Source: Tubiluchus corallicola | Taxonomy: Eukaryota > Priapulida > Priapulimorpha > Priapulimorphida > Tubiluchidae | Length of the DNA stretch: 56,135 nucleotides | Direction of reading: 5' to 3' | NCBI GenBank assembly: GCA_030141605.1 | Contig: JAQGDQ010000893.1 | Coordinates: forward strand, 20,764 to 76,898 | In this document: in pieces, positions 35,076-46,498 of the stretch | How the letters are laid out: each line of letters starts with the position of its first letter | How positions within the stretch are numbered: the stretch's first letter is position 1 | The notes under the pieces: model-generated | What the model was told of the DNA's origin: nothing | The model's input: only the letters and a program-made list of their open reading frames with translations | Database searches by the model: none | Made by a program: the position numbers and the translations under genes

Positions 35076-37215
35076 GTAAAAATGGCACAGTAAAAGTGCG
35101 CAAATGGAAAAGTAGGTAAAATGGCACAGTAAAAGTGCGCAAATGGAAAAGTAGGTAAAATGGCACAGTAAAAGTGCGCAAATGGAAAAGTAGGTAAAAA
35201 TGGCACAGTAAAAGTGCGCAAATGGAAAAGTAGGTAAAAATAGCACAGTAAAAGTGCGCAAATGGAAAAGTAGGTAAAAATAGCACAGTAAAAAATGCGC
35301 AAATGGAAAAGTAGGTAAAATGGCACAGTAAAAATGCGCAAATGGAAAAGTAGGTAAAAATGGCACAGTAAAAGTGCGGAAATGGAAAAGTAGGTAAAAA
35401 TGGCACAGTTAAAGTGCGCAAATGGAAAAGTAGGTAAAAATGGCACAGTAAAAGTGCGCAAATGGAAAAGTAGGTAAAAATGGCACAGTTAAAGTGCGCA
35501 AATGGAAAAGTAGGTAAAAATGGCACAGTAAAGGTGCGCAAATGGAAAAGTAGGTAAAAATGGCACAGTAAAGAATGCACAAATGTAAAAGTATGTAAAA
35601 ACGGCACAGCAAAAATTGCGCAAATGGAAAAGTAGGTAAAAATGGCACAGCAAAAATTGCGCAAATGGAAAAGTAGGTAAAAATTGCACAGTAAGAATTG
35701 CGCAAATGGAAAAGTAGGTAAAAATTGCACAGTAAAGGTGCGCAAATGGAAAAGTAGGTAAAATGGCACAGTAAAGGTGCGCAAATGGAAAAGTAGGTAA
35801 AAACGGCACAGCAAAAATTGCGCAAATGGAAAAGTAGGTAAAAATGGCACAGTAAAAGTGCGCAAATGGAAAAGTAGGTAAAAATGGCACAGTAAGAATT
35901 GCGCAAATGGAAAAGTAGGTAAAAATGGCACAGTAAAGGTGCGCAAATGGAAAAGTAGGTAAAAATGGCACAGTAAAAGTGCGCAAATGGAAAAGTAGGT
36001 AAAAATGGCACAGTAAAGGTGCGCAAATGGAAAAGTAGGTAAAAATGGCACAGTAAAGAATGCACAAATGTAAAAGTATGTAAAAACGGCACAGCAAAAA
36101 TTGCGCAAATGGAAAAGTAGGTAAAAATGGCACAGCAAAAATTGCGCAAATGGAAAAGTAGGTAAAAATGGCACAGTAAGAATTGCGCAAATGGAAAAGT
36201 AGGTAAAAATTGCACAGTAAAGGTGCGCAAATGGAAAAGTAGGTAAAATGGCACAGTAAAGGTGCGCAAATGGAAAAGTAGGTAAAAACGGCACAGCAAA
36301 AATTGCGCAAATGGAAAAGTAGGTAAAAATGGCACAGTAAGAATTGCGCAAATGGAAAAGTAGGTAAAAATGGCACAGTAAAGGTGCGCAAATGGAAAAG
36401 TAGGTAAAAATGGCACAGTAAAAGTGCGCAAATGGAAAAGTAGGTAAAAATGGCACGGTAAAAATGCACAAATGGAAAAGAAGGTAAAAATGGCACGGTA
36501 AAAATGCACAAATGGAAAAGTAGGTAAAAATGGCACAGTAAAAGTGCGCAAATGGAAAAGTAGGTAAAAATGGCACAGTAAAAGTGCGCAAATGGAAAAG
36601 TAGGTAAAAAGGCACAGGAAAAAATGCACAAATGGAAAAGTAGGTAAAATGGCACAGTAAAAGTGCGCAAATGGAAAAGTAGGTAAAATGGCACAGTAAA
36701 AGTGCGCAAATGGAAAAGTAGGTAAAAATGGCACAGTAAAAGTGCGCAAATGGAAAAGTAGGTAAAAATGGCACAGTAAAAGTGCGCAAATGGAAAAGTA
36801 GGTAAAAATGGCACAGTAAAAGTGCGCAAATGGAAAAGAAGGTTAAAATGACACAGTAAAAGTGCGCAAATGGAAAAGTAGGTAAAAATGGCACAGTAAA
36901 AGTGCGCAAATGGAAAAGTAGGTAAAAATGGCACAGTAAAAGTGCGCAAATGGAAAAGAAGGTAAAAATGGTACAATAAAAGTGCGCAAATGGAAAAGTA
37001 GGTAAAAATGGCACAGTAAAAGTGCGCAAATGGAAAAGAAGGTTAAAATGACACAGTAAAAGTGCGCAAATGGAAAAGTAGGTAAAAATGGTACAGTAAA
37101 AGTGCGCAAATGGAAAAGTAGGTAAAAATGGCACAGTAAAAGTGCGCAAATGGAAAAGTAGGTAAAATGGCACAGGAAAAAATGCACAAAAGGAAAAGTA
37201 GGTAAAAATGGCACA
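35061..37215 (+). repeat. 40-bp minisatellite, about 54 copies, seeded at a coding end
   Basis: Unit caaatggaaaagtaggtaaa then aatggcacagtaaaagtgcg, with 39-41-bp variants (gcaaaaattg, gtaaggtg, gaatgcac). The first unit overlaps the last codons of the sulfotransferase fragment. A block of about 480 bp with variant units (gcaaaaattgcgc, tgcacaaatgtaaaagtatg) occurs twice, about 35570-35880 and 36050-36330, showing segmental duplication. Minus-strand ORFs up to 746 codons exist only because no minus frame has a stop. Confidence 0.95.
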
Positions 37216-37559
37216 TGTGTTGCTTTGACATATATAATTCCAGTAATAAAAAAGAAATTAATATAACTATAATGCAACACGTAAATTACAATAGACGACG
37301 TAAGAGGCTCACTTTCAAATGAAGTGTTCTTGCAAAGCAGATAAAAGCAAGCAATATGAAACTGCTATTCAAGAGATTAAGTAATGTTCATGCTGCTCAG
37401 GTACATTTCCCAGAATAAGTGTTTCCAAGAAACTATTTTTTACAGAAAAACAATTCCCATTCCCAGAAAACATTTCCCTGTAAGATCTTTTAACCGAAAA
37501 CTCAAGTTAAGATTTTTATACGTTAAGTATTTTAGAAGGATATAGCCTTCAATTTTCCT

Positions 37560-37890
37560 GCTGTTTAATTCTTTCTGTTTACCTTCATCCCTCTCTCATT
37601 CTCTCACTCTCTTCCTCTCTCAATCCTTCTTTCCCTCCTTATCTGCCTCACCCGTCTTCTCTCTCTATCTTTTTTTTCTCTCGTAAATCTCTCCTCGTTC
37701 TCTCCTGCTCTTCTGTATCTCCCCCCTCTGTCTCTATCTCTTCCCGTCACTCTTCTCTCTCTCTCTACCTTTCTTTTTTCCACTCACTTTTTCTCACTGT
37801 TCTCTCTCTCTCTTCTCTCTCTCTCTCTCTCTCTCTCTCATTCTCGCATCTCTCTCCCTCCCCTTCATTCTCCCTCCCTTATTTTCTCGC
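37560..37890. repeat. Polypyrimidine (CT-rich) tract
   Basis: Long C/T-biased region (tctctctc runs) on the plus strand. Complementary purine-rich tracts lie at 38565-39230. Confidence 0.9.
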
Positions 37891-38199
37891 TTTCTGCTTT
37901 TCAATTATGTGCAATACTTTGATTAATAATTTCTTTTTTAATTTTGCTTTGAAATTTTTTTTATTTTGCAACTTTCGCAAATGTTTTGCGAAAAAAAACG
38001 GCGAGAAAACACCCATTTTGCTGCCCTATATTCCCTTCTCCACAAGTTTTGTGGAAATTTATTAGGTAGTTTCTGCGCAATTAGCTTACTGATAAAACAG
38101 ACAACAAACAGACTGCGTTGAAGCATAACTTCCTTGTCAGAGGTAAAAATAACTAAAATAATTATTCCCCACTGTAACTCTAAACCTACTCTCAGTTTT

Positions 38200-38405
38200 T
38201 ACTAAAAGTGGCATTTTCTCCTGTGCATATTTTCTTGCGCCATTTTTACTGTGCCAATTTTCCTGTGGAATTTTTTTCCTAAGCTTTTTACACACTTTTC
38301 CATTTGTGCCATATTTCCTGTGCCATTTTTCCTGCGCCATTTTTCGCTGTGCCATTCTTACCCGTGACATTTTTTCCTGTGTCATTTTTACCTGTAAATG
38401 ATGTA
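38200..38405 (-). repeat. Diverged inverted copies of the 40-bp array unit
   Basis: gtgccatttttcctg and related 14-16-bp pieces recur about eight times, and acttttccatttgtgcc is the reverse complement of the array core. These look like old, inverted, decayed units about 1 kb from the main array. Confidence 0.7.
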
Positions 38406-38564
38406 ACAGCAAAGGTGAAAGGATGGACTCACAACTGACAGATGCAAAAATAAGCAAAAAGTTCCAAAATCCCCATTCGATTTTTTCGTCTATAATGTCG
38501 ATAATTCGGGGGTGCTAATTAGTGGTATGGCTTCCGCAAAAGTACAAACCGCCTAATTTTGCTG

Positions 38565-38776
38565 TGAGAGAGAGAGAAAGAAAGAGAGAGAGGGAGACAG
38601 AGACAACGGAAGGAGAAAGTGCGAGAGCGAGGGGGAGAAAGAGAGTGCGAGAGAGAAAGAGAGAGAGAGAAAGAAATATAGATAGATAGAGAGAGAGAGA
38701 AAGAGAACGAATTGAAAAAGATAGGTAGATAAATGAATAGAGAGAGAGGGAGGGAGAGAGTGCGAGAGAGAGGGGG

Positions 38777-38828
<52 letters not shown>

Positions 38829-38977
38829 GGATGGATGGATGGATGGATGGATGGATGGATGGATGGATGGATGGATGGATGGATGGATGGATGGATGGAT
38901 GGATGGATGGATGGATGGATGGATGGATGGATGGATGGATGGATGGATGGATGGATGGATGGATGGATGGATGGATG

Positions 38978-39014
<37 letters not shown>

Positions 39015-39015
39015 G

Positions 39016-39059
<44 letters not shown>

Positions 39060-39196
39060 CAGATACAGAAAGAGAGAGAGGGAGAGAGAAAGAAAGAGAG
39101 AGGGAGAGACAGAGACAATGGAAGGAGAAAGTGCGCGAGCGAGGGGGAGAAAGAGAGAGCGAGAGAGAGGAGAGAAAGAGTGAGAGAGAGAGAAAG

Positions 39197-39230
<34 letters not shown>
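38565..39230. repeat. Compound purine microsatellite (GA, GAAA, GGAT, GATA)
   Basis: Ordered blocks: degenerate (ga)n, (gaaa)n at 38778-38822, about 160 bp of pure (ggat)n, about 80 bp of (gata)n, then (ga)n again. The two (ga)n flanks share phrases (agacagagacaa, ggaaggagaaagtgcg), so they are a duplicated pair around the tetranucleotides. Confidence 0.97.
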
Positions 39231-39234
<4 letters not shown>

Positions 39235-39540
39235 CAGTGTCCTTGAGCGCAGTGTTAGGGTAATGACATTTAAGGATGAAGACGGAGATTACTATCAGCC
39301 TTTACATTCCATCACTTGAAAAAGATGCTAATCCCTCAAAGCATACCACTTATTTTTTCTAGCTGGTGGAGTGTTCTGCATAGGTAATTTTCTAAACAAC
39401 AAAGAGGATGAGAACACTCGCTCCATGAGAAAAACTAATCCAATCTTAAGACCTGTTTATCTTTGGGATGGTTGGTTTTAATTTCGCAAATAAGCATCCA
39501 GTGTTAGAGAGAAAGAGAGAAAGAGAGACAGAGACGGAGA

Positions 39541-39623
<83 letters not shown>

Positions 39624-39800
39624 CAGTGTACTTGAGCGCAGTGTTGGGGTAATGACATTTAAGGATGAAAACGGAGATTACTATCACCTTTAATTCCATC
39701 ACTTGAAAAAGATGCTAATCCCTCAAAGCATGCCGCTTATTTTTTTCTAGCTGGTGGAGTGTTCTGCATAGGTAATTTTCTAAACAAAGCAGCTACCGGT
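39225..39800. repeat. Duplicated ~170-bp block, each copy preceded by (GA)n
   Basis: 39231-39402 and 39621-39786 are near-identical (gtccagtgt..., cttgagcgcagtgtt, ctagctggtggagtgttctg). The pure (GA)n at 39545-39620 precedes the second copy just as (GA)n precedes the first. Direct tandem duplication of about 390 bp. Confidence 0.9.
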
Positions 39801-39959
39801 AAACTCAAGCGCCTGGTCACTAGACATCTACAGACATTTTCATCATCTTGTCAGAAATTATCTTCTGCCCTTTAAAGGGGTCACAGATTCTTGATTGAAT
39901 AGCTATTAAATATCGCAAATAATGTGCCAGATGCAAAAACTTCACTTCGAATGAGCTGT

Positions 39960-40495
39960 TAATGTTATTATGGTGTTCCCCAGTGGTCCATCTTGAAGCT
40001 GGTTTTATTCTTAGTTTACAATAAAATAATCAAAATCGTTTTAGCTGCCCCAACCTTCCGAAAGCCCAGTTCATCATAGAAGTCATCCGTCAAAATTCAT
40101 ACCATCAGGTGTCTCTGCTAGTATCAAGTCACTGTGTAATTTTTTCTCTTCATGCAGAGATTGCAGCAATGAATAGTTGTATTTGTTCTCATACGTATCT
40201 TGGATTGAAACAAAAAAACAAGCAAACCGAGTTGTTTAGGCTTTTGCACCACTTCAGCATTTCGTCTGTCCACTCGCATCGAATAACTCATAATTCCAAC
40301 AAATAGCAAAATTTCATCTTTTGATTTGTGCGTTAAACTATTTGTAAGAGAGGAGCAATTTTTAAAGCAAATCTGAATCTCTAAATGACTGTTTTCACAT
40401 TTATACAGCACGAAAATAACTACTGAAAGTAGTAATACTAAAAAGAGCAGCGTGGGTGAGCTAAGACACTTTTCTTGCTTGTTGTGAAGTACCAT
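39960..40495 (-). pseudogene. Decayed GT31 gene, paralogue of the 12.5-kb gene
   Basis: ATG at 40493-40495 begins a membrane-anchored N-terminus (LLFLVLLLSVVIFVLY), then DEILLFVGIMSYSMRVDRRN, matching the GT31 gene at 12476. A deletion of about 17 bases then removes the RSTW region and shifts frame. Beyond it other frames contain WCKSLNNSVCLFF, then LHSDLILAETPDGMNF and an MMNWAF block, each aligned with the intact paralogue, but with stops. A trace of the D-x-D region and a DHWGT remnant (NWGW in the paralogue) appear near 39980-40040. No second exon was found. Confidence 0.8.
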
Positions 40496-40984
40496 AACAA
40501 CAGCGAATGAGTGAATTAAAAAGTCTTTTTAAAATGTTTGTGGCGTCAACACACATAATAACATTTTAACTAATAACATGTTTACAATGCAGCCCAACCG
40601 AAAACGTTTAGCGGTTTAATGTAAACACGGATTAGTTTTTTAAAATCGCATAACCTATTCGTGCAGCGAAATGTAAACATTATCAGTGCCTACTTTAGGT
40701 TTAGTCGTGTTTCACCACCCTTCAAAAATTTAAACAACTCCCAGTACTGTCATCTCCTGTTTCTAATCATTTAAAGTATTAGACTACATTGTTATTACTA
40801 TATCTTTATCTAGAAATTTATTTCAAAAGAGACCCTCTAATTGCAGGGCAAAAGTTACACAGTACTACAAAATTATATCACGAAAGCTTCACCTAACTAA
40901 TACTTTAACCGTTAGACGACCAAGTTGGGTTAAAAATTACTCTGCAAAGTGATTTTTCTAACGATCTATTGAGGAAATTTCACA
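40496..40984. other. Non-coding stretch, nothing recognised
   Basis: Flank upstream of the GT31 pseudogene; no feature supported. Confidence 0.5.
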
Positions 40985-43900
40985 TTTTTTGGGCATTCTT
41001 CAATTTAAAATATGGCTGCCACTTTTGCTATACATGTACTTAAGCTTGAAGTTGATGAATATGAAATTTTAAGAAGACACGGAAGTGAAGATGAAGTGTG
41101 TATGTCAGAATTAAACAGTAAACATAATTAATGGATTAGAAGAATTGTCAAAATGCTTGAGGTATCACGCACAAACAATTTATATATAGTGCGGTGACAG
41201 AACGGTTTTTTCATACATGTATATTTATATATTGCATATAATTATTTAGCAATAACTACGCTTAATCAATTAGTCTGTTTAAAGTCAATTAGAGAATGTT
41301 ATAAAGGATTTTGTCAATATGACAGTGTCAAGCTTTACTAATTTGCAAACTTTCTAAAATTTTGTTTGTAATTTAAGCTCACCGATTAAACTGAGTCATT
41401 TATGAAATCAAATATGAAGTCAATGTTAGACTTTACATTTTCATTTTGCGCAAGTAGGCACATCAGCAGTACTCCCTTTTTGATAGAATATTGCAATCTT
41501 TACTTTCATTCCACCAAAGCTACTCGTCATTAGAGACTAGTATGTACTTAAGTTTTCATTAATGTTTTCAAAATGTTGACAGGAAGTGGTGCGTATGGTC
41601 AGTTTACTTCATCTTTGCCTCTCAAAGCTGCGATGATTAGAAAAGAACTTAAAATAACACAAAAGGCCAAATTACTGACCACCTGTGTTGCTCTCCCCAC
41701 TCAAAGACCAGCCTATAATGACTTCACAAATCCTGTGACCTGTTTGAGTTGAGTGCGCGGTTCATGCCCTGCGCACAAAGAAAGATTATAATCTTCAACA
41801 ATCTCGCCTGGAGTTCAGTTTTGTTAAAAAAAATGCTGAAAATAATGACCACCGCATAGGATCTATTGTGTCATGCATTCTTCACACAAGAAAGCAGCGT
41901 AATTATAAATCTTGTTAAGTATTTACCTGAGCAGCAGGTTGTATCCTCTCACACAAAGAAAGATTTTAATAGTCTTCAACAGTTCTGAAAAAGCGCCCAT
42001 AATGACCACCACTTTCGAGCACTTGAGACATGCTTTCTGCACACAAGAAAGCACCTCAATTATAAGCCTTGTGAAGTATTTACCTGAACCACAGGTAGCG
42101 CCCTCGAACAAAGCAAGATTAGAATAATCTCCTTTTTTGAAGTGGTTCAGCACATTCCAAAGCAGTTTTAGCAGCGTGAGAACTACAGGGTATCGACCAG
42201 CCTTGAATATGAGAGCTTTCCTAAATAAACATTTTTAGTGTTCTTATTTTTAAAAACTTTGCAACGTTTAGATATTTTGAGGAAACTTTTCTGGCACCAA
42301 TTGCAAGCCACAGTTTTCTTCTTTTAATAAATCATTTTCTCAATAATTGTTCGTCGTGAAAGCCATGTTTGCTCATCTGTAACAACTAAAGAAAAGCAGC
42401 TCTATTTCTAAACGTATGACCTCTAAATAATTTCTAGCATTTTACGAAAGCATTTTTAAACTTACATTGCTGGGAAAGACATTTAAAATAATTTAAAACA
42501 TTTTTTTTGGTTTTGCCGCTGCAATCAAACCTCATAAGCTGTGTCTGTGAAACACTTTTTGTTGCACTGTCCATGGTATCAACAGATTAGGGTTGTTATG
42601 TTTGCTAAACTAAATGTTTGATAAACTAAATGAAATACTCCTGCCTGAAAGCCTCAATATAGCGGCCTTAGGAACTAATGATCTGTAGAAGTTGTTATTA
42701 TTTGGAAAAGATTAATTTAATTATGTTAACTGTAAAATATTCCAATGTAAACATGACTTTATATTTCGTACTAAACGCTTCCTGGATCTGACATGAAATA
42801 CGTAAGTCTTAAATATTCGTACATTAATATTTTTAACTGTCATTTGTTTCTAATATCTAATATAATCTTGTAGTAAAACTTGTCAACTTGTGTAGCTGTA
42901 GTCAATTCTTGCTGTGAATGTTTTTGTTTTTTAAACTGACTGATTAGATCCTCTAATAAATTATGTTTAATCTAACTTCATCATAACCCTCCATTAATAA
43001 TGTCAACCTCTCCATAGCGCCAAACAACTTTTTGGCAGTTCCAAGGTAAGACTGAATGATGAGGTTTGACTGTATTTTAATATTGAAATTGTTCCTGTAA
43101 AAGTATCTAGCACTATGTGAAGGATAGACAAGGCTCTAAACTAGTGTTAATGCCCAAAATACTAAAATGCAATTTCTGATCAATGAGTTGCTTTAACATC
43201 TAAGCAATAGGAAACTTTTTACATTAACGGTCTTCGGTTTAAGTAAGTGTTACATTGCGCTAAACTTCCACTAGAGTGTCAAAACCAGCAGATTTCAATT
43301 AAACGTGATTTAAATTGTCGGATTTACAACTGAAGCTGCAGCGAGATTCGTTTAAAGGAAAAGACAAGTCACTTAGCAGGTTTAGTTTACTGTTATAACT
43401 TAAACTTAGAAAAATATAAAAACGAAATTTGCAAAAAAACTATCTATATATAATAAAATTAATTTACACTACCGCTAAATAGCTATGTTAATTTGCAGTG
43501 GTAGCTGTGAATATTTTGACGGAACTGGTGGCTTTTTGACTTTTTTAAGGCGCATCATTACTTTCTGTAGGTGCGCTGAGTTTAAAATAATGCTGCAGCT
43601 TACATAATCAAGAAAAAATATCAGTAATTAAATAACTATTTTTTTTTGTAAAAATTTTGTTTGATACTTTTAACAAGAATTATCACATCACTGCTTTTCT
43701 TCAGTTAACGAACGACGTCATTGGTGGAAGAATTTTCATTCAAAATGGAAGTTCCCAAACGTGAAATTTTTGCGTCTTTAAAGTTATTTTACTAATTACA
43801 TGAGGGTACTTATCAGACTTTTATTACTAACTCCTTCTAACATTTTTACAAAAATTGAAATAAGTCTAACTTCCCAGAAAGCTTGACTTTTCCTTTAACT

Positions 43901-43990
43901 TTAAGGTTGTGTCAAATCTCACAGTGTTTTCAATGATTAATCTCACTCTCCAAGATTTCTGCATGTCGTTTTTGGGCTGCAGAAATAATT
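40985..43990 (+). mobile_element. Dispersed non-coding repeat, copy C
   Basis: Collinear with inverted copy B along almost its whole length. Contains the tandem core (41700-42120; units with aaagaaagattttaatcttc and gtgaagtatttacctgag), the block with ttctggcaccaattgcaagc, and the right end near ccaagatttctgcatgtcg. No ORF of note, no clear terminal repeats. Confidence 0.75.
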
Positions 43991-44195
43991 TCTGAAATAA
44001 TTAAGCATTCTGTGACCTTATACCATTGAGTCAAGGTCAAGGTCAATGTCTATTTTTCATTTTTTGGTATACAGCCTTAAATAGTACTTAATTTGCAGAA
44101 TGAACACGTATAAACAAAGCCAGAATTTTTGGGGGCGGTAGAGTCAATATGTCAGTAGCAAATAACATGATTTTAACAAACGGAATGCAGAACTA

Positions 44196-44990
44196 GGATG
44201 AAATACTGCGAAATCTTGTTGAGAGATTTTGGAAATTGGACAGTGTAGATAACCATGGACGTCTGTCCAGAGAAGACATTAAAGTGCTAGAAAGGGAGAA
44301 ATCAATCACAAAACGGGGTGACCATTATGAACTGCAGATTCAAGGAGCAAAAATACAAATTACCAAATAGCCGGGAAATGACAGAAAAGAGGCTGGCTAG
44401 TTTGGGCACCAGACTAAGCAAGAATCTAAAATTACATAAAAAATACACCAAGGAAATGAATGATTTACTTAGAAAGGGATATGCGGAGAAGGTTGAAGAA
44501 GCAGACGACCAAGATGTCACAATGAAATGGTATCTCCAACATTTTCCTGTTTATAATGAAAATAAGCCTGACAAAACTCGGATAGTTTTCGATTGTGGAG
44601 CGAAATGTGATGGCATCTCGCTGAACATATTAGCATTACAGGGACCTGATCTGACCAACACACTTCTTGGAGTATTATTGCGGTTCAGGGAGAAGCCCGT
44701 TGGAATGATGGCAGACATAGTGGGCATGTTTCATCAAGTCTTTGTTGCTCCTCAGAACAGAGACATGCTACGCTTCCTGTGGTGGCCAGATGGACAATTG
44801 GATAAACCACAACAAACTTATAGGATGACAGTGCATTTATTTGGAGGGGTTTGGTCCCCTAGTGCAGCATCCTTTGCAGTCCGGCGCACAGCAACAGATA
44901 ATGTGGAAAAAATTTAACTGTGAGGCAGTCAGTACTGTACTGCGCAATTTCTATGTTGACGACTGCTTGAAATCCGTGGATACAGCGCGC
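44196..44990 (+). mobile_element. BEL/Pao pol fragment, frame-broken
   Basis: In one frame ILRNLVERFWKLDSVDNHG and a KRGDHYELQI block correspond to the start of a BEL/Pao reverse transcriptase region. From about 44340 another frame continues (IVFDCGAKCDGISLN, FREKPVGMMADIVGMFHQVF), and after about 44880 a third frame has NFYVDDCLKS, the catalytic YVDD. Homology stops near the GT-rich tract at 44987-45003. This is a different copy from the element at 50-56 kb and is more decayed. Confidence 0.8.
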
Positions 44991-44999
44991 GTGTGTGTG

Positions 45000-45950
45000 T
45001 GTGTTAATTCTTTATTTGTCGTTAAAATTGCTTACTCATTATAAGAAAATTGAGTAAGCCAAAGCATAATGTTGATATAACAACATTGTTCAAGACAAAT
45101 GCTTTCAGTGCATACTAAAAAACTAAAGTGCAAAACTAAGGTCAAATTATTTACAATAAATTGACATATTTACAAACACGATATTAAAAGATTTTTACAA
45201 AGCAATATTACAAAAATACATTTTTATGGCATTTACACTATATACACCATTGACATAAACATAAGTAACATAACATGCAATATATCATATAAATTTTATA
45301 TTCTTAATTATTTTGTGGAGACAAGGACGGGGGTAGATGAAAGTTATGTCTATGTAATTAGTTTCGGATGCATTTCGGAGAAGTATAATCGAATCCTAGT
45401 TGGCGTTTGTTGTCTAGTAGTAAATTGTGATCGAGGCTGCAAAAAGCTTTACTTAGATCTAGAAATGCTGCTGTTGTTTTTGTTGTTGCGGCACTTTTCA
45501 GTGGAATCAACTACTGCGTCTATTGCAGAATGTAGTTTTCTAAACTCGAACAAATGATTTGACAGTAATTTGTTATTTTCAATGTAATGATTTATTTGGA
45601 TGTAGATAACTCTTTCAAATATTTTGGCTTGTTTATGCTCTACTGAAATTGCTCTATAGTTTTTAGCATAATTTTTAGCTTCTTTCTTTTCTTTTCGAGT
45701 TATGTTTGCTTGTTTACACACTGTTGGAAATTCTGAGCAAATTAAGACTCCCTTTGTGATATACATTAGATGAGGAGATGATGGTGCTGGCACAGTCTTT
45801 TAAGATTTTTATTGGCATGTCAGAGGGTCCACTTCCTTTATTTACATTTAAAGTGTTTAGTATTTTCAAGATGTCGTATTCGCTGACCCTAGCAAAAGAG
45901 AAAGTGGGTTGTGTTACTGGTTGGTTTTGTACATATTTTGACACTTTCTA
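45000..45950 (-). mobile_element. LINE reverse-transcriptase fragment
   Basis: Minus-strand frames show VNKGSGPSDMPIKILKDCAS and, in another frame, NYRAISVEHKQAKIFERVIY and NKLLSNHLFEFRKLHSAID, all typical of the fingers/palm of jockey/CR1-type LINE reverse transcriptases. One frameshift near 45750, then a long non-coding 3' part down to a (GT)n tract. 5'-truncated. It lies exactly where BEL homology ends, so it likely inserted into that element. Confidence 0.8.
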
Positions 45951-46498
45951 AAATGCATGTTCAAAAAATTTTGTTTATCAAGAATGTAAAATTTCATGTA
46001 TATATATATACGCTGCATAACGAGACCCAAGAATTTTCTAAGAAAGAAACTATGAAACCAAAACTTAAATTAAAAGGGACGACTGAGAAGAACAACGGAA
46101 AAAATAAACCCGAGACAATGCTTCAAATACGAACCAACGACACTCGGCAGGCCAAAAGGAGAAGGGCATCCCACGACAGAACGTAGACAAATGACGATGT
46201 CACGTGTTCGTTTTTTCTACAAGAAACCACTGCTGCCAATTGCTGGTAATATTATAGGCTTCCTTGTTTAAGCAGAAATCATAACATTACCTGTAGGTTT
46301 GTTGGTCTTGTGCCTATGAGTAAATGGTACAAGGCACGTTCACCTGGTTAACCTCAATATATATTCAAACACTGCTCTCCAATAAAAAAATGCAACATTT
46401 TTAATTAACATTGTCAACTTGAAAATTCAGCACTTTGACGTAATCATACGATGAATTGCTTGTTCTTTAAAAAATCAAATAGATCAATCTAATAATAT
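45951..46498. other. Non-coding stretch, no BEL continuation found
   Basis: A 91-codon ORF (45911-46186) has a lysine-rich tail but no domain. I do not see the rest of the interrupted BEL pol here. Confidence 0.45.

Noticed and set aside
34933-37173. Minus-strand ORF of 746 codons and others of 446-495 codons
   Set aside because: They lie wholly over the 40-bp array, where no minus frame has a stop. All frames give the same low-complexity peptide, and the start and end fall in repeat.
3495-37215. CRISPR arrays
   Set aside because: The repeats are adjacent with no unique spacers, no cas genes, and the DNA is eukaryotic.
38519-39118. 199-codon minus ORF rich in Ser/Ile/His
   Set aside because: Pure translation of (GA)n, (GGAT)n and (GATA)n microsatellites.
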